In this document: piece after piece, positions 27,249-42,339 of the stretch
Numbering within the stretch: position 1 is the first letter of the stretch
Layout of the letters: each line of letters opens with the position of its first letter
Source of the DNA: Amaranthus tricolor
Taxonomy: Eukaryota > Streptophyta > Magnoliopsida > Caryophyllales > Amaranthaceae
Assembly: GCF_026212465.1 (NCBI RefSeq)
Contig: NC_080051.1
Location: 22,022,727-22,086,726, forward strand
Length of the DNA stretch: 64,000 bases
Direction of reading: 5' to 3'
Position numbers and translations under genes: made by a program
Notes under the pieces: model-generated
The model's input: the letters and a program-made list of their open reading frames with translations, nothing else
The model's database searches: none
What the model was told of the DNA's origin: nothing

Positions 27249-28825
27249 CTCCATGCTATCTTACTCTGGTTTGAGTGATGGATTTTCGGGGGAAGCGATG
27301 TTGACGGCTTGTCACATCTTAAATAGAGTTCCTACAAAAGTTACCAATAAATCTCCTTATGAGTTATGGTATAAGAAAAAGCCAAATCTAAGTTATCTTA
27401 GAGTTTGAGGTTATAGAGCAATTGTAAGATTGCACGACAATAAAAGGAAAAAGCATGGTGTTGATCACTTTGACACCTATGCTCCAATTGCAAGGATAAC
27501 CACTATAAGGTTATTGGTGGCGATAGCTTCGTCATATAATCTAATAATCCATCAAATGGATGTCAAAATGGCATTCTTGTATGTTGATCTAGAGGAGGAA
27601 ATATACATGAGACAACCCGAAGGGTTTATCATGAAAGGAAAAGAACAAAATTTGTGCAAGCGAGTGAAGTCTCTTTATGGATTAAAGCAAGCACCAAAGC
27701 AGGGCATCAAAAATTTGATGAAACTATCTTGTCGTATGGATTGGAATTGAATCAGTCGGATAAGTGTGTATATAGCAAATTTGATGATAAAGGCAACGGT
27801 GTTATCATTTGTCTATATGTGGATAACATGCTTATTTTTAGTACAAGTTTGTTGCAAGTAAATAAGGTAAAGGATTATTTATCTTCGGTTATCAAAATGA
27901 AGGATATGGGCGAGGCGGATGTCATTTTAGGCATAAAGATTATAAGATCTAACGATCAGATAATCTTAAGTCAATCTCACTATATTGAGAAAATACGTAA
28001 GCGTTTTGATATGCTTGAGTGTTGCCTAGTGTCTACCCCAATGGATAGAGGTTTGAAATTGTTACCTCGTCAGGGTAATCCAATTTCTCAACTTTCGTAC
28101 TCAAAGATAATTGGATCTTTGATGTATTCTATGACTTCAACAAGGCTCGATATAGCTTATGCGGTTGGAAAGCTAAGTAGGTATACTAGCAATCCGAGAC
28201 CTTTGCATTAGATAGCTATTCGAAGAGTACTTAGGTACTTAAAAGGAACAATGAGTCATGAGTTATGTTATGGTGGAGAACGTCCGATACTCGAAGGACC
28301 AATTCAGATGTAAATTGGATCACTAAAGAAGATTCATCTTCTACTAATGGTTGGGTATTCATGAATGGGGGAGGTGGCATTTCATGGTCTTCCAAGAAAC
28401 AGACATGCATATCGGATTCTACTATGTCGTCAGAATTTATTGCCTTAGCATCGGCAAGTCAGGAAGCGGAATGGCTTCGGAATCTCTTATTTGAGATACC
28501 ATTATTACCTAAGCCTATTTCACCGATGGCTATCCATTATGATAGTGTTTCGGCTTTGGTAAGGGCATATAGCAAAGTTTATAATGGTAAGTCAAGGCAT
28601 ACTTCACTAAGGCATGACCTTGTGAAAAGATTTATTACAAAAGGGGTCGTAACATTTGACTATGTCAATACAAAGTTTAACTTGGCGGATAAATTTACAA
28701 AAGCTTTGCCAAGGAATTCCATTGATTACGCTTCAACTGGAATTGGGTTATGTCCAATTAACACTAATGAGGGAACCCAATCTAACGCTCGGTTGACGCC
28801 GGGTCTTACGATTCAATGTGGTTAA
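27241..28825 (+). pseudogene. Copia Pol: integrase end, reverse transcriptase, RNase H (broken)
   Basis: In order: the integrase C-terminal part (MINSMLSYSGL, LTACHILNRVPTK, SPYELWY); an in-frame TGA where Trp is expected near 27405; the reverse transcriptase (HFDTYAPIARI, HQMDVKMAFL, MRQPEGF, SLYGLKQAP); a frameshift near 27710; the RT palm with YVDN at about 27813-27824 in place of YVDD; and the Copia signature GSLMYSMTSTRLDIAYAVG. A stop at 28209-28211 and a second frameshift before 28265 follow. RNase H continues with SDVNWIT, STMSSEFIALASASQEAEW and KFNLADKFTKALPR. Two stops, two frameshifts and the lost RT aspartate make this non-functional. Confidence 0.9.
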
Positions 28826-29402
<577 letters not shown>

Positions 29403-29488
29403 TTGATTTAATCCTTTTGGACATTGAGCATTGATGTATGAGATGGAGCAATCTTGAATTGTGTAGAGGAATAAGTATATTCTCTAAA

Positions 29489-29499
29489 TAGGGGAGGTT
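29489..29499 (+). other. Polypurine tract of the 23-32 kb Copia element
   Basis: TAGGGGAGGTT directly precedes the TGTTA start of the 3' LTR. Confidence 0.6.
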
Positions 29500-29914
29500 T
29501 GTTAAATAATTTAGAATATAAAAGGTGTAAAAATCATAAGTATGCGATGTATACTAAAGTATAACAATTTAAGTATAATTATAAGTTCTAATTATACTAA
29601 GGTTTAATTCCATGATAATTATTGGCAAGTACTATAAAAATAGTAGGGGCAGGGAGATTATAAAATATTAATTTTATAATTAAGAACAGGAGACTAAAAA
29701 CCTGTATCCAAAAAGAAGTAAGAAAATAGTGCTAAATATTGGAAAGGAATAAAGTGGGCCGAAAATTGGAGCCCAAAAGCTTCCATAGAAGCCAGCAGCC
29801 GGTGAAAATTTGAAAAGGATAAAACAAATTTTCAAAAAAATGAACATAATAAAACATTTTTCAACTTTACTCAAAAACTAAGCGTGAAATTCCCAAACCT
29901 GAGGTTTGGAGTTG

Positions 29915-30027
29915 TCCGCAGTTAGTAACTACGAACAGGTCAAAAAAGACAAAATAGCTGTTCATAGTTACTAATTGCGAACAGTTGTTTGACCATTTTT
30001 TACCGTTCGCAGTTACTAACTGCGAAT
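29915..30027. repeat. Three palindromes, left end of element 2
   Basis: Copies at 29917-29933 and 29960-29982 are slightly imperfect; the one at 30006-30026 is the perfect TTCGCAGTTACTAACTGCGAA except for its centre. Confidence 0.8.
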
Positions 30028-30239
30028 AGCCCCTTTACTTAATTTTTTTTCCTAATTATTGAGTTGTTATTTGTTTTATATGCATTAGAGACATTAGAAT
30101 AAGTAATTACAAGTCAATGTATATTTCAGGAGGAATGATTCATCGCCAAAACTCCGAAGATTCGTAAGTCAAAGCTTAAAGGCTATGATAAAGTAAATAA
30201 ACATATATATATATATATATACAACAAAATAAATACAAA

Positions 30240-30870
30240 TGTTTGAAATATACAAATGTAGTAGGTGCGCCATGAACATCGATCGACGCACCTTGGGCCA
30301 ACAGCTCTAGTCTACGATCCCAACGAACGATGTGGCGCTAGTTGATCTCCATCCAGTTTGTCGTACCCTGATTTTTGCGCGAAATCAGGTGCAGCTCAGG
30401 TTCAGTGTCACAAGGCGGTGGAATGCTCTGTACCAGCCCATATTGGCACAATACGCGCTCTGGTAGATGTACTTAGACAATGTCAAAGCATATGAGTTGT
30501 ACAGAAGCCCTTCACGCACCTGAATGAATCCCCGAGTACTCGGGTACAGCTGCGTAGGCTTTCGCAGGGTACGGGTCCCACAAAAACTAAAATACATGTT
30601 ATGAAAATGTAAGTGATGTGTTAATTAAATTGCACTAATGTTAATGAGAACTAAAATTTTTACCTGGTTGGCTCGTAGCAGGTCTAACTGATCTCGGTAG
30701 AATCCGAGACCGGTCCCGATGTGCTTGCGCGTCCGGCGTGCAAAATTCCACCTTGAACCATACGTAGCTTCTGGTGGGGCTTGTTGCGGAGGAGCAGCAT
30801 CACCACGACCAACAATTTTGTAAGGTTGGCCGATAAGAATATGCTCCCACGCCCACAGCTGAAGATTGCA
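30240..30870 (-). pseudogene. Plant mobile domain (aminotransferase-like) fragment
   Basis: Read on the minus strand. A first segment (about 30860-30660) gives LWAWEHILIGQP, then GSRWNFARRTRKH and FYRDQLDLLRANQ. An apparent intron ends at about 30592. A second segment begins FLWDPYP and, after a frame change, gives LICFDIV, a stop, VHLPERVLCQYGLVQSIP and NWMEINWRHIVRWDRR, ending near 30240. These are motifs of the plant mobile domain, whose cellular members (MAIN/MAIL) act in silencing and genome stability and which is often carried by MULE and LTR elements. A stop at the expected EW (now TAA GTA) and the frame change disable it. Confidence 0.65.
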
Positions 30871-30888
30871 AATCTAATTAGTATGTAA

Positions 30889-31184
30889 TTAGATTATAAT
30901 TTGGGTGGACTTTAAATGCTCCCACATAGCATCTATAGCCTCATCATCCTCAACATTAAAGGCAAGCAATTCTCCACTCATGTCATATTTAAAGCTTATA
31001 TTTACGGTACTTCTATTTGGGTCTAATCCAATCTTAGAACATATAAAACGTTTAAACTGGTTCAAATCCATGTTCGAGTTGCATGCAAACAACCTACGTC
31101 TTCCCCCAACATAATGAACTTTGCCACTACTTTCTCGAATAAAACCATTCCAAAAACATACAATAGTGACGCGAAATGATGCCA
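30889..31184 (-). pseudogene. MULE transposase N-terminal domain
   Basis: On the minus strand from an ATG at about 31184: MASFRVTIVCFWNGFI, then YVGGRRRLFACNSNMDL, FKRFICSKIGLDPNRSTVNI, and FKYDMSGELLAFNVEDDEAIDAMWEH, ending at 30889. This about 98-aa block is the N-terminal (PB1-like) portion of plant MuDR-type transposases; the DDE catalytic core does not follow. An upstream in-frame Met at 31236 adds 17 hydrophobic residues not seen in the element 1 copy, so the later Met is preferred. Confidence 0.7.
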
Positions 31185-31810
31185 TTTTCCACATTAATAC
31201 AAACAAAATCAAAATCATCATCAACTTCATGCCCATAGAAGTACATTATATTCATTTGATTATAATTTTTTTTGGTCTAAAAATTATTAAAGTCCATAAT
31301 GTAACTAAGTTCATACATATATAATACACATAAAATCCAATTAATAAATCAATTAATAAGTTCATAAATGATATTTCTAATACCAACATCAACATCAACA
31401 TTTCTAATAATATTATCAACATTGAATTCAACTAATTCAATAAGCTCATCAACAACAATACTTCAAAAAACAACATAAAGCTATAAAAACAATTAAAAAT
31501 TACCTTGAATAGATATGGATAATTAAGAAGAGTCTTGATTTAAGAACTAGTAACCTACATTTGAAAAAATAAGCAAAATTGATTAAAACCCTAAAAACTA
31601 CATATATACTAAAAAAACGCAAACAAGTTTACTTTGAGCAAGCTAGAGTATTCCAAACTAATTTTGAAGTGCAAAATTGAAAGAGGAATGCAAGAATTGA
31701 TGGATTGAATCTATGGTTTTAGATAGAGAATATCGAGTGATAAGGTAGGGTTTTGAGAATTGGGGAAAATGGAAAATAGGAAGCTGATCTACGTATTTGT
31801 GGAGCATTTT

Positions 31811-31929
31811 GTTCGCAGTTAGTTAGTAACTACGAACAGGTCAAAACTGGTCAAAGGGTTGTACGCAGTTACTAATTGCGAACAATTATTTGACCTGTTT
31901 TGACCTGTTCGCAATTACTAACTACGAAC
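31811..31929. repeat. Three palindromes, right end of element 2
   Basis: Related GTTCGCA...TGCGAAC-type palindromes at 31811-31837 (with a duplicated TTAG), 31861-31883 and 31907-31929. Confidence 0.8.
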
Positions 31930-32491
31930 AGCCTCAAACCTCAGATTTGAGAATTTCACGCTTAGTTTTGGAATAAAGTTGAAAGTTGTATTATTTTGTT
32001 CATTTTTTGATAAATTGGATTAAACATTTCAAATTTTCGCAGCTAGTAGGGGTTGAGAAAGCTTCGTGGGCTGCTAGAGCAGGCCCAATTAGTGGCTGAA
32101 TTGATTTCAGCATTAATTTGCGGTTGGGCTTGCATTTTTCCAAATCAATTTGTATCAATAGCTATTTTCTTGGGCATTAATATTAAACCGCTGAGTCAAA
32201 AGTGTATTCCAGGTTTTAAGCCTAAGCACCAAGTAGGCGGAATAACGCTTTTAGGAAAACTAGATAAAGCCTCGGTTTGATATCAAGTTTCTGTAGACAG
32301 TTTTGTCTTAAAGTATCTTCGATTTAAGGTTATTATTTATTTTAAGTTAAATAAATTCGTTGTAATTTCAATTCCTAGAAATTTGTATTATGATGCAAAG
32401 ACTTGTAATCTCATAGTGGTGCTTGTAATCTCTTCAAATTTTATTCATATAAAACATATAACAATCTAAAAGCGTTAGTTTAGTTTCAACA

Positions 32492-32665
32492 TTTTTATCA
32501 TTGAATTAAACTTATTTCAAAAAAAAATCTTTGTTACTTATTATATTTCAAAAAAATAATATGTTGTTCAAGTCAATTGTTGATGATTGGTGACTCGAGT
32601 CGAGTCTTGATCGTAGTTGTAGTTGAGTTGAAGAAGAACGAGTGAAGGTGGAGATCAGCAACTTA
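32492..32665. other. Intergenic, no gene seen
   Basis: Short AT-rich stretch after the Copia element leading into a less AT-rich segment. Confidence 0.5.
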
Positions 32666-32822
32666 GCGACGAGTCGTCGCTTCTGGAGTAGAGAAAGCGA
32701 CAAGTCATAGCTTTCTCTCTAAAGTCGCATTTTTGGGTCAGAAACTTTGCCACGAGTCGTGTCTTTTTGGAGACGACTCGTAGCTTTTTGAAACGAGTCG
32801 TTGCTCACTGGAGACGACTCGT
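32666..32822. repeat. Cluster of ACGA(G/C)TCGT palindromes
   Basis: ACGAGTCGT or its complement occurs at 32669-32677, 32752-32760, 32773-32781, 32793-32801 and 32814-32822, with a degenerate copy at about 32699-32707. Most are flanked by GC and CTTT words. The first is extended to the 15-bp palindrome GCGACGAGTCGTCGC. The segment is much richer in GC than its surroundings and may be part of an LTR of unknown family. Confidence 0.75.
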
Positions 32823-35350
<2,528 letters not shown>

Positions 35351-35592
35351 CTGATGGAGTATATTTCCACCGTCCTCTTTTATTTGTATTAAAGAGAAAG
35401 TGGATAAATATTAAAAAAGTGATAATAAATGAAAAGAGAGAACGATTGTATTGATGAACTTAAAAAAGAATTAAAATGTATGAATGAGATTAAAAAATCG
35501 TAGACTATTATCTAAAAAAAAATAATACAAATTAAGTAGGACGACTAAAATAAAAAATGCTGCAAATTTAATGAAATGAAAGAATTATAATA
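35351..35592. mobile_element. Degenerate Stowaway-like MITE
   Basis: The body (AAAGTGGATAAATA, AAGAATTAAAATG, ATGAGATTAAAA, ATACAAATTAAGTAGGACG) parallels the MITE at 3876-4093. The ends have drifted, so the borders are approximate. Confidence 0.45.
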
Positions 35593-38500
35593 TATTTTAA
35601 GATGTCTATCAATTTAAGTATGTGAAACTAATTTCATGACAATAAATAAAGTATTTGTATAGATGAACAAATATAATAATATGTATTGCTATTGTTGGCA
35701 ATAGAGGGGTCTGAGTAAAGGGAGCAGGATGAGCTATAATTCTTCTATCTTACATATTGTAACAATATATAAAATAAACTTGAAAGATAAATAGTATTAA
35801 TAATTCTAAGTAATAAGTTTTTAAAACAACAAAAATCTATAATTATGCAAAATTTTAATGAGGGTTCCGAAAATGTTCAAGATGATCACTAATTGGAAAA
35901 AGTCAAACTAAAAACTAATTATATGAATTGGGCCAATTATTATTATTACCAGTAATTATAGGTACGGTCCTAATCCACGTGAAGAAATAAAACCAAATAA
36001 TAATGTTTTTTTACATGATAAGCAGAAGAGGAGAGTTTTCAAAAGGATCATTATCACTTTTGGTCAACGCATATTTTATCTTCTTTTTTTTAAATTCAAC
36101 TATCCAATGGTTTTGTGTTATTCTGTCAACGGTATTCCGGAGTATATGAACGGCAATTTTTAATAATAAAAAATAAAAAAGAAGTCCAATAAATTGGCAA
36201 AATGTCGACACATGAATTGAAAAGTATATACTCCTTGGGAAAAAGAAAATAAAATAAAAATTGCATTACTAAAAGAGTATAAACGTTGACTTTGTAATGA
36301 ATCTATGTGTTGCTGCATGTGTTTGATAAGCACAAATTACTTGATTTTACGCAATTTGTACAAGAGTATCCATTATTGCAAGTTACCATATTAATGTGTT
36401 TTTGTGTTTGCAAATGGAGTACTCTTAGTTGTTGGAAGTATTAAAATTAATTATATTAACATCTAAAAAAAAAAAGTTAATATTAAGCTTGAGATTTTTT
36501 ATGTTTACTTAAAAATATTTACTAATTAAAGTCAAAAAATAAATTTATTTGGGAGTTGTCTGTTATTTTTATATTTTTTGTATCTTAATCATATTTTTGT
36601 TTATAAACATCAAATAACTCATATTTAATTTTGAAATAATAAACGGTTGAGATTGCATGATTACGGTGGTTGGTTTTAAAAGTCAACTACTATAGAGTTA
36701 TCTGTGGAAGTCTTATAAAATTTGCAGATAGAAACATATGAAGTATAAAAAAACAAAGTGTATGTGTAGTAAAAATGATTCTTTCTCCATAATTTAGGGT
36801 CTCTTTTTTTCATGGATTTTTGTCTGTTATCCTTCTAATTATTTCTTCAAAATTTCAACTCTCGTCCAAAAAACAAAGAGCGACACAATTCTATAAACTC
36901 CATTTGTCTCAAAAAAATTAGCTTAATAGTAGGTATTCTATGAATGTAGAGAATAATACAAAGTTTGTTCATAAGAATACACCAATTTTGCATTTTCAAA
37001 ATTAACATTTAGGATAAAAAAGAGAGGATATATACGTGACTTAGGTTTTAGTTCATCTTAAATTCTAGATACTCTATATTTCTCAAACAATTAGTTTTAA
37101 TTTTCTTTTTGTCTATCTCATTAAATTTATTTTATTTTAATTTTTAATCATAATTTATATTTTTTTATTAATTTTCATCTACACACTTAATTTATATTTA
37201 TATTTTATTTACAGATTTCACCTATCTTTCCATTAATAATTTTTTTACTACTGTTACTTATTTTCTTAATATTTATTTTGTTTATATTTGGAGTTATGCT
37301 CAGAAAAGTACTTTCCATGTTCCCTTCCAGATATTACGATTCCGTGGGTCCATACTCCATAAGTTTTCACTTGTCGTGTTGCTAATTGTGAGTAATGAGT
37401 TATTAATATGATTTAATAAAATAATGATTGTTGATAAGTACGTTGCTCAACTTATACTTCATATAAGCTGTATTAAAATCATCAACACAACATATTTGAT
37501 AAAGTCCAAACTAATTTTATAAATTATTGAGATCATGATCGTTGCTTTGTCATTTATAGTTGTTCCAATTTTTTTGATCAATGTACTCAACTCTTATTTA
37601 AAAACCCAATAAATCAAAATTTAAAATTAATCAACTCAATAAATTTAAAAACTTATATGTCTTTTAAATAATCATGTATTGTCTTAGTTAAAATATATAT
37701 CACTTTTCTCAAATAAAATTTACATTTGATTCTAAATGCTTCTCATAGCCTTTTCCTTTTCTTACCATACACTGTAAAAAACAATTATGTCCTCTAAAAA
37801 TAATTTCTAATTCTATACAAAAGATGTCACAAATATTAAGAGATGAATTTAAAATTAATGTCAATGAAATTTTTTCCTAATAATTTATTTCAATTAATAA
37901 TTTTTTTATCCACATCCAACAATAATCATTAGTTCATTAAAAATTACTCTTGATGAATTTCATCACCATTATTATTATCTTTAATTCCTCCTCACGTTCT
38001 AAATAAGTGCAACATTTGAGAACTCGTAAAAATCATTTTAATAAAAATCAAATTTATTATTAAAAATAATAATATTTCTTTAATTTGAAAATGATTTTTA
38101 CTGAGTAACATTAAATTTAAAACTGATTGGAGGAGGTTTTTAGATTGTTAGTAAATGAGTGATTTTTACTAAATAAAACTAATTTTATTTATTGAATATT
38201 TTTAATAAACAAAACAAGGCCTAACCGCCTAATTGTACTATTAATTGAGCAATTAAGCTTTTGGGGCAAAAATTTAAAAATATTAACCCCAAACTGAAAT
38301 TAGGTCAATATTTTTTAAGTTAAGTCTTATTATCAATCATATATTAAATTTTGAGTTAGATCCAAAAAAGTCTTAAATTAAACCAATCTGATAATCATAA
38401 AATAATAAATAAGTTTAGAATCATAGTCGAAATGATTTATACCAATCAATTAACGTATTATTATTATGCATAACAGTCATTAACAATAAACTTATTATAA

Positions 38501-38751
38501 TTTTTGTATTAATAATTTCATAAATTATATAAATAAAAAATATTCCAATATATTATTAAATTGTACATACAAGCGAATGCTTAATAATTCATATAAGTAC
38601 AAAAACTCTTCATAAATCAAAATTCATAGATTACCACCCTTACTATGTAAACAAACAATTTGAGACCTTCACTCAAATGCAAACGTAGGTTGACTTTATA
38701 AGCTGAATAGGAAGTTCATTTTTGGCTTTTTGCTAAGGAGGTAAAGCATGG
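35593..38751. other. Intergenic, no gene seen
   Basis: About 3 kb of AT-rich sequence without recognisable genes. Confidence 0.55.
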
Positions 38752-38925
38752 CTCTTTAAGGGTGTCCGAGGTAGGGCCCCTCTATCTCCCGTATATGAAA
38801 AAGTTAATCAAAAGAAAAAATATGTTAAGTTTATTAATAAATAAATATATTTACTATAAATAAGACGCAAAATAAAAATTTTGTACATGACCTCCAAATT
38901 TTTTCAAAACGGCTCTAAGGTAGAG
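38752..38925 (+). repeat. Dispersed repeat, copy 2
   Basis: Matches 2515-2700 in the same orientation (AAGGGTGTCCGAGG, CTCCCGTATATGAAAAAG, AATATATTTACTATAAATAA). Confidence 0.65.
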
Positions 38926-41431
38926 TCTTCAAGTTTGTCGGTATACTCTTTCAGTTTTTATTTAATACTATAATATTCTCATCTTTTATTTTAGGTTGTT
39001 CTATTTATTATTCTCTAACGAAACATTGTATTTTGTATTTAATAGAAGAATATCTTCAGTATATCTGAAAAAGCTAATTTTTATTTTTATAAAGATTTTT
39101 TTTAATAACATCAAATTAAAACGAGTTGATATTACTTTAGAAGAAATACAAATACGTTCTCTTATTTGAAGAAGCATCATTAGCTCCAAACACATTTGAT
39201 TGATGATGACCAACGTAGTATTTATTTTGCTTTTTATAGTATGTAACCATGTATTCTATCTCCTCATAAGAAATAACTAGAAATTTAGACTGAGTTTTTG
39301 ACTTTTTATGTACTAGATAAACATTTTTTTTAAATTCGTCTAGTAATTTTAAATTTTTAACTTTTCTACGTGGTAGATAAAATATTAAATTTTTGGTAAA
39401 TTTAAGTATCGACTAGATTTCGATATATGTGGTTAATTATAGTAATCACGACGTTTGTTTTAAAATGTCATTATGGTGGCTAAAAATCGCACATAATTAA
39501 CATAAAAACTTCTCTTTTGTCTAACACGTAAAAAAGTTGAAGGCCAATGTCACCACGTAGATTAAAAACATATTTGTCTATCAAAAAAATTCAAGATTAC
39601 TAGATCGAATTTTCCTAAAGTTTTTAATGTAAAAAATTAATTTTTTACTACACTTTTAGTCAATAACTTTGCAACCATTTATCTATTTTGGGTGATGTAT
39701 GGGGTAATGAATCGTCACTTATTTTATTAATTTTGATCTATATATTTTCTCTCATTTCCACTTATTTTTTCTTAATAATATGATTCACGAAATTTAATTG
39801 TTCTCCTATTTTCTTTAATAGTTGTGCTATTATTAGGTGTTGCAATCTTTGAGGGGCAATACTTCAAAAAAAAAAATCTTTGAGGGGCAAAAGGAGTAAT
39901 CTGTGGTTAGATAATAAAATAAAAAATAAATGAATGTTACAAATTAATTGATAAAATGATAACTGAATAATAAATTTTTAATGAGATATAAAATATAGTA
40001 TGCAAAAAATTATATATTAAAGGAGATAAATCAAAATAGAATGAACGACTCCTTTAGTAGTAGGTGTTAAATGATAAGAATGGTAAATGAAAATTGCTAT
40101 GATTTAGTAGGAAAAATTTTTGACAAGTTACATGGTTATGTTTGTTATCCTCCAATCATTTCATTTTCTTTATAAAATTTATTCCAATTCGTTATCATAG
40201 GAAAATATGGTGTTAGCTAGTAATTGAAAAATGTGAAAAAAATTATTTAATGGTTAAAGTTTCATTACTATGGAAATAACATATAGTTTTTCATTAAAAT
40301 CTTCTCCAGGGCCGTTCCTGATCATAGGTAAGGTAGGCATTTGCCTAGGGCCTATAGTTAGCACGGGCCCTAAAATTAGAATATGCTAGTTAATGAAAGT
40401 ATACACTTAAAAATTTGTAATTTATGAGTAGTTCTTTATTATTTAAGAATCATACGACAAGTCTACATTTTTTAACCCTAATTATAATATGTAGGGTCTG
40501 TCTTTATTATTTTTTCAAATATCCATTTAATTTATAATCAATTCTCTGTAAAGAGAACTCATTTCTTTCAATCTGCCCAAGGATTATACCATGCCATCAA
40601 CCACTCTGAATTATTCTCCCATTATAATCTTATATTATCATCGACAGCAACAACCAAACTGGTCTAAAAATTTCTCTTATAGAAGAGAGTAGTTGGCTTT
40701 CATAAAACAGGTGTATGGGTACAAGCTGGTGGTACGGTCAAAATATTCCGAACGCTTGTTGTGCCTTAATTTAATTGTGCCAAACAGCCGTACAAAACGT
40801 CAGCAAATAATATCAATAATAATAATAGTAATAATTAATATTTACTATTTTTTAAAAAAATCAAATAAAATAAATCCCTTATTAGTAATCCATAATCGCT
40901 GGTGTCAGTTATGCTAAGACGGACAATAGTATTAAATTTATCTCTATTTTAAAGCCACACCAAATTTAAAAATTCTCTTCGCAGGAGCCTATATTAAACA
41001 ATGATGTGATAGAGAGAAGACTTTAATTTTAAATTTTCTTTGTAATGATCGTGACTTTTTCTATATAAAATTTTATTTGATTAGAATTGTTATGTATTTA
41101 ATTGATTATTACTCTATTATAAATATCATGTGATATTTTAGTCAATAAATTAATATGTTCCTTTCAAAAAAATATATACTTCATATAGCCTATAGGTATA
41201 TAGTACTAATATATTGAAATCTTGGAGAGCTCGAGTTGCGAGGGATGCGACAAAATAATAATGTACTTTCTCTTTTCTGTCATAATTGTTAAATTTCAAT
41301 TATTTATGCAAGTTTATTTTTTGTATTGTGATTATTGTGTAAGAAAAAATATAGTTTTGTAGGTTTTTGTATGAATTGTTTTTTTACATATTTTATGATA
41401 TTAACTTTTTATAATTTTTAGCTATACAAAA

Positions 41432-41434
<3 letters not shown>
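38926..41434. other. Intergenic, no gene seen
   Basis: No coding signal. A less AT-rich patch at 40311-40380 (GGGCCGTTCCTG, TTGCCTAGGGCC, CACGGGCCC) has the look of a common transposon-derived repeat but could not be assigned. Confidence 0.45.

Positions 41435-41484
<50 letters not shown>
41435..41484. repeat. (TA)n microsatellite
   Basis: About 25 TA units. Confidence 0.95.
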
Positions 41485-41488
<4 letters not shown>

Positions 41489-42339
41489 TAAATATTACAA
41501 ATAATTAAACTATACAAATTAGATGGATATAAATGAAAAGACTATTTGTTTTTTCTTTTTAGAAATAAGTGTACTGATTAATCACCTTACCTATCCATAC
41601 AATATTATAAAGGCTTAAATAATACTTCTATGTCTCATTGATATTGCTATACATCTATTTTAAAAAAATTCTCATATATAAAATAAAAATGTTACTAATT
41701 CAATGGAAGAGAGAAATTAATTAGCAACGACCTTGAAACAAATAGGGATGAAATTATGAAAATAAAATTGTAAAATATATAAAATTAGCGACAATATTTT
41801 CTACAAACTTTTAGTGATGACTTTTGGTCAGTTGTGCTACGAATATTTTTTCGTCGCTAACGAAAAGTAATGTCTTACTCTCATCTTAACATTCAAACAC
41901 CGGCCATTCGGGGTAAATATATTCAAAAAAAAAAAAAATCATACGCCTACAACCAATTATATGATTTCAAACAACATAATTGTTTCAAGCCAATGTTCAA
42001 GTTCTTTTCATTATGTGTAGATCAAACAAGGATCCGGAAATAAAAATATACATTACAATCATGTTAGTATACTCGTATTAGTTTTAGTATATTACTCTCT
42101 CCTATTAACTTTAAATATCCCATTTGATTTTTCAACACTATTCATCAATCACTGTTATTATGTGTTTTGTTTTTAATCTATAAGTTAAAACATATGCTAG
42201 TGAGATCTTGTTAGATTCGCCTTATTGTAAATTTTATTAATATCAACTTTTTATAATTTACTGAAACACAATTAGAGATATTTATGATTGAAAATATGCA
42301 TTAGCAAATGTGCCAAAATCAAATGGGACATTCAAATTG
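41485..42339. other. Intergenic, no gene seen
   Basis: AT-rich with no recognised feature. Confidence 0.5.

Larger units (their letters stand above)
29805..32037. mobile_element. Mutator-like element 2 (long TIRs, genes inverted relative to element 1)
   Basis: About 100 bp at the left (AAAATTTGAAA, AAAATGAACA, TTTTTCAACTTTA, AAAACTAAGCGTGAAATT, CCTGAGGTTTG) is repeated inverted at the right, ending TTTCAAATTTT. The layout of the ends (TAAGCG word, AACCT/AGGTT palindrome, then GTTA(G/C)TAAC palindromes) matches element 1, but the sequence has diverged. The internal genes read on the minus strand, opposite to element 1; the shared word ATGAATCATTCC near 24859 appears here as GGAATGATTCAT at 30132. 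Transposase core and GRF gene are absent. Confidence 0.75.
29500..32491 (+). repeat. 3' LTR, split by a 2.2-kb insertion
   Basis: LTR sequence runs 29500-29804, is interrupted, and resumes about 32038-32491. A deletion of about 375 bp relative to the 5' LTR lies near 32185-32195, and a short CTTGTAATCTC repetition occurs at 32401-32433. Confidence 0.85.

Noticed and set aside
32053..32280. 75-aa plus-strand frame with Leu/Gly-rich sequence, and its counterpart at 26329-26541
   Set aside because: Both are LTR sequence of the same Copia element; the frames differ between copies and no domain is present.
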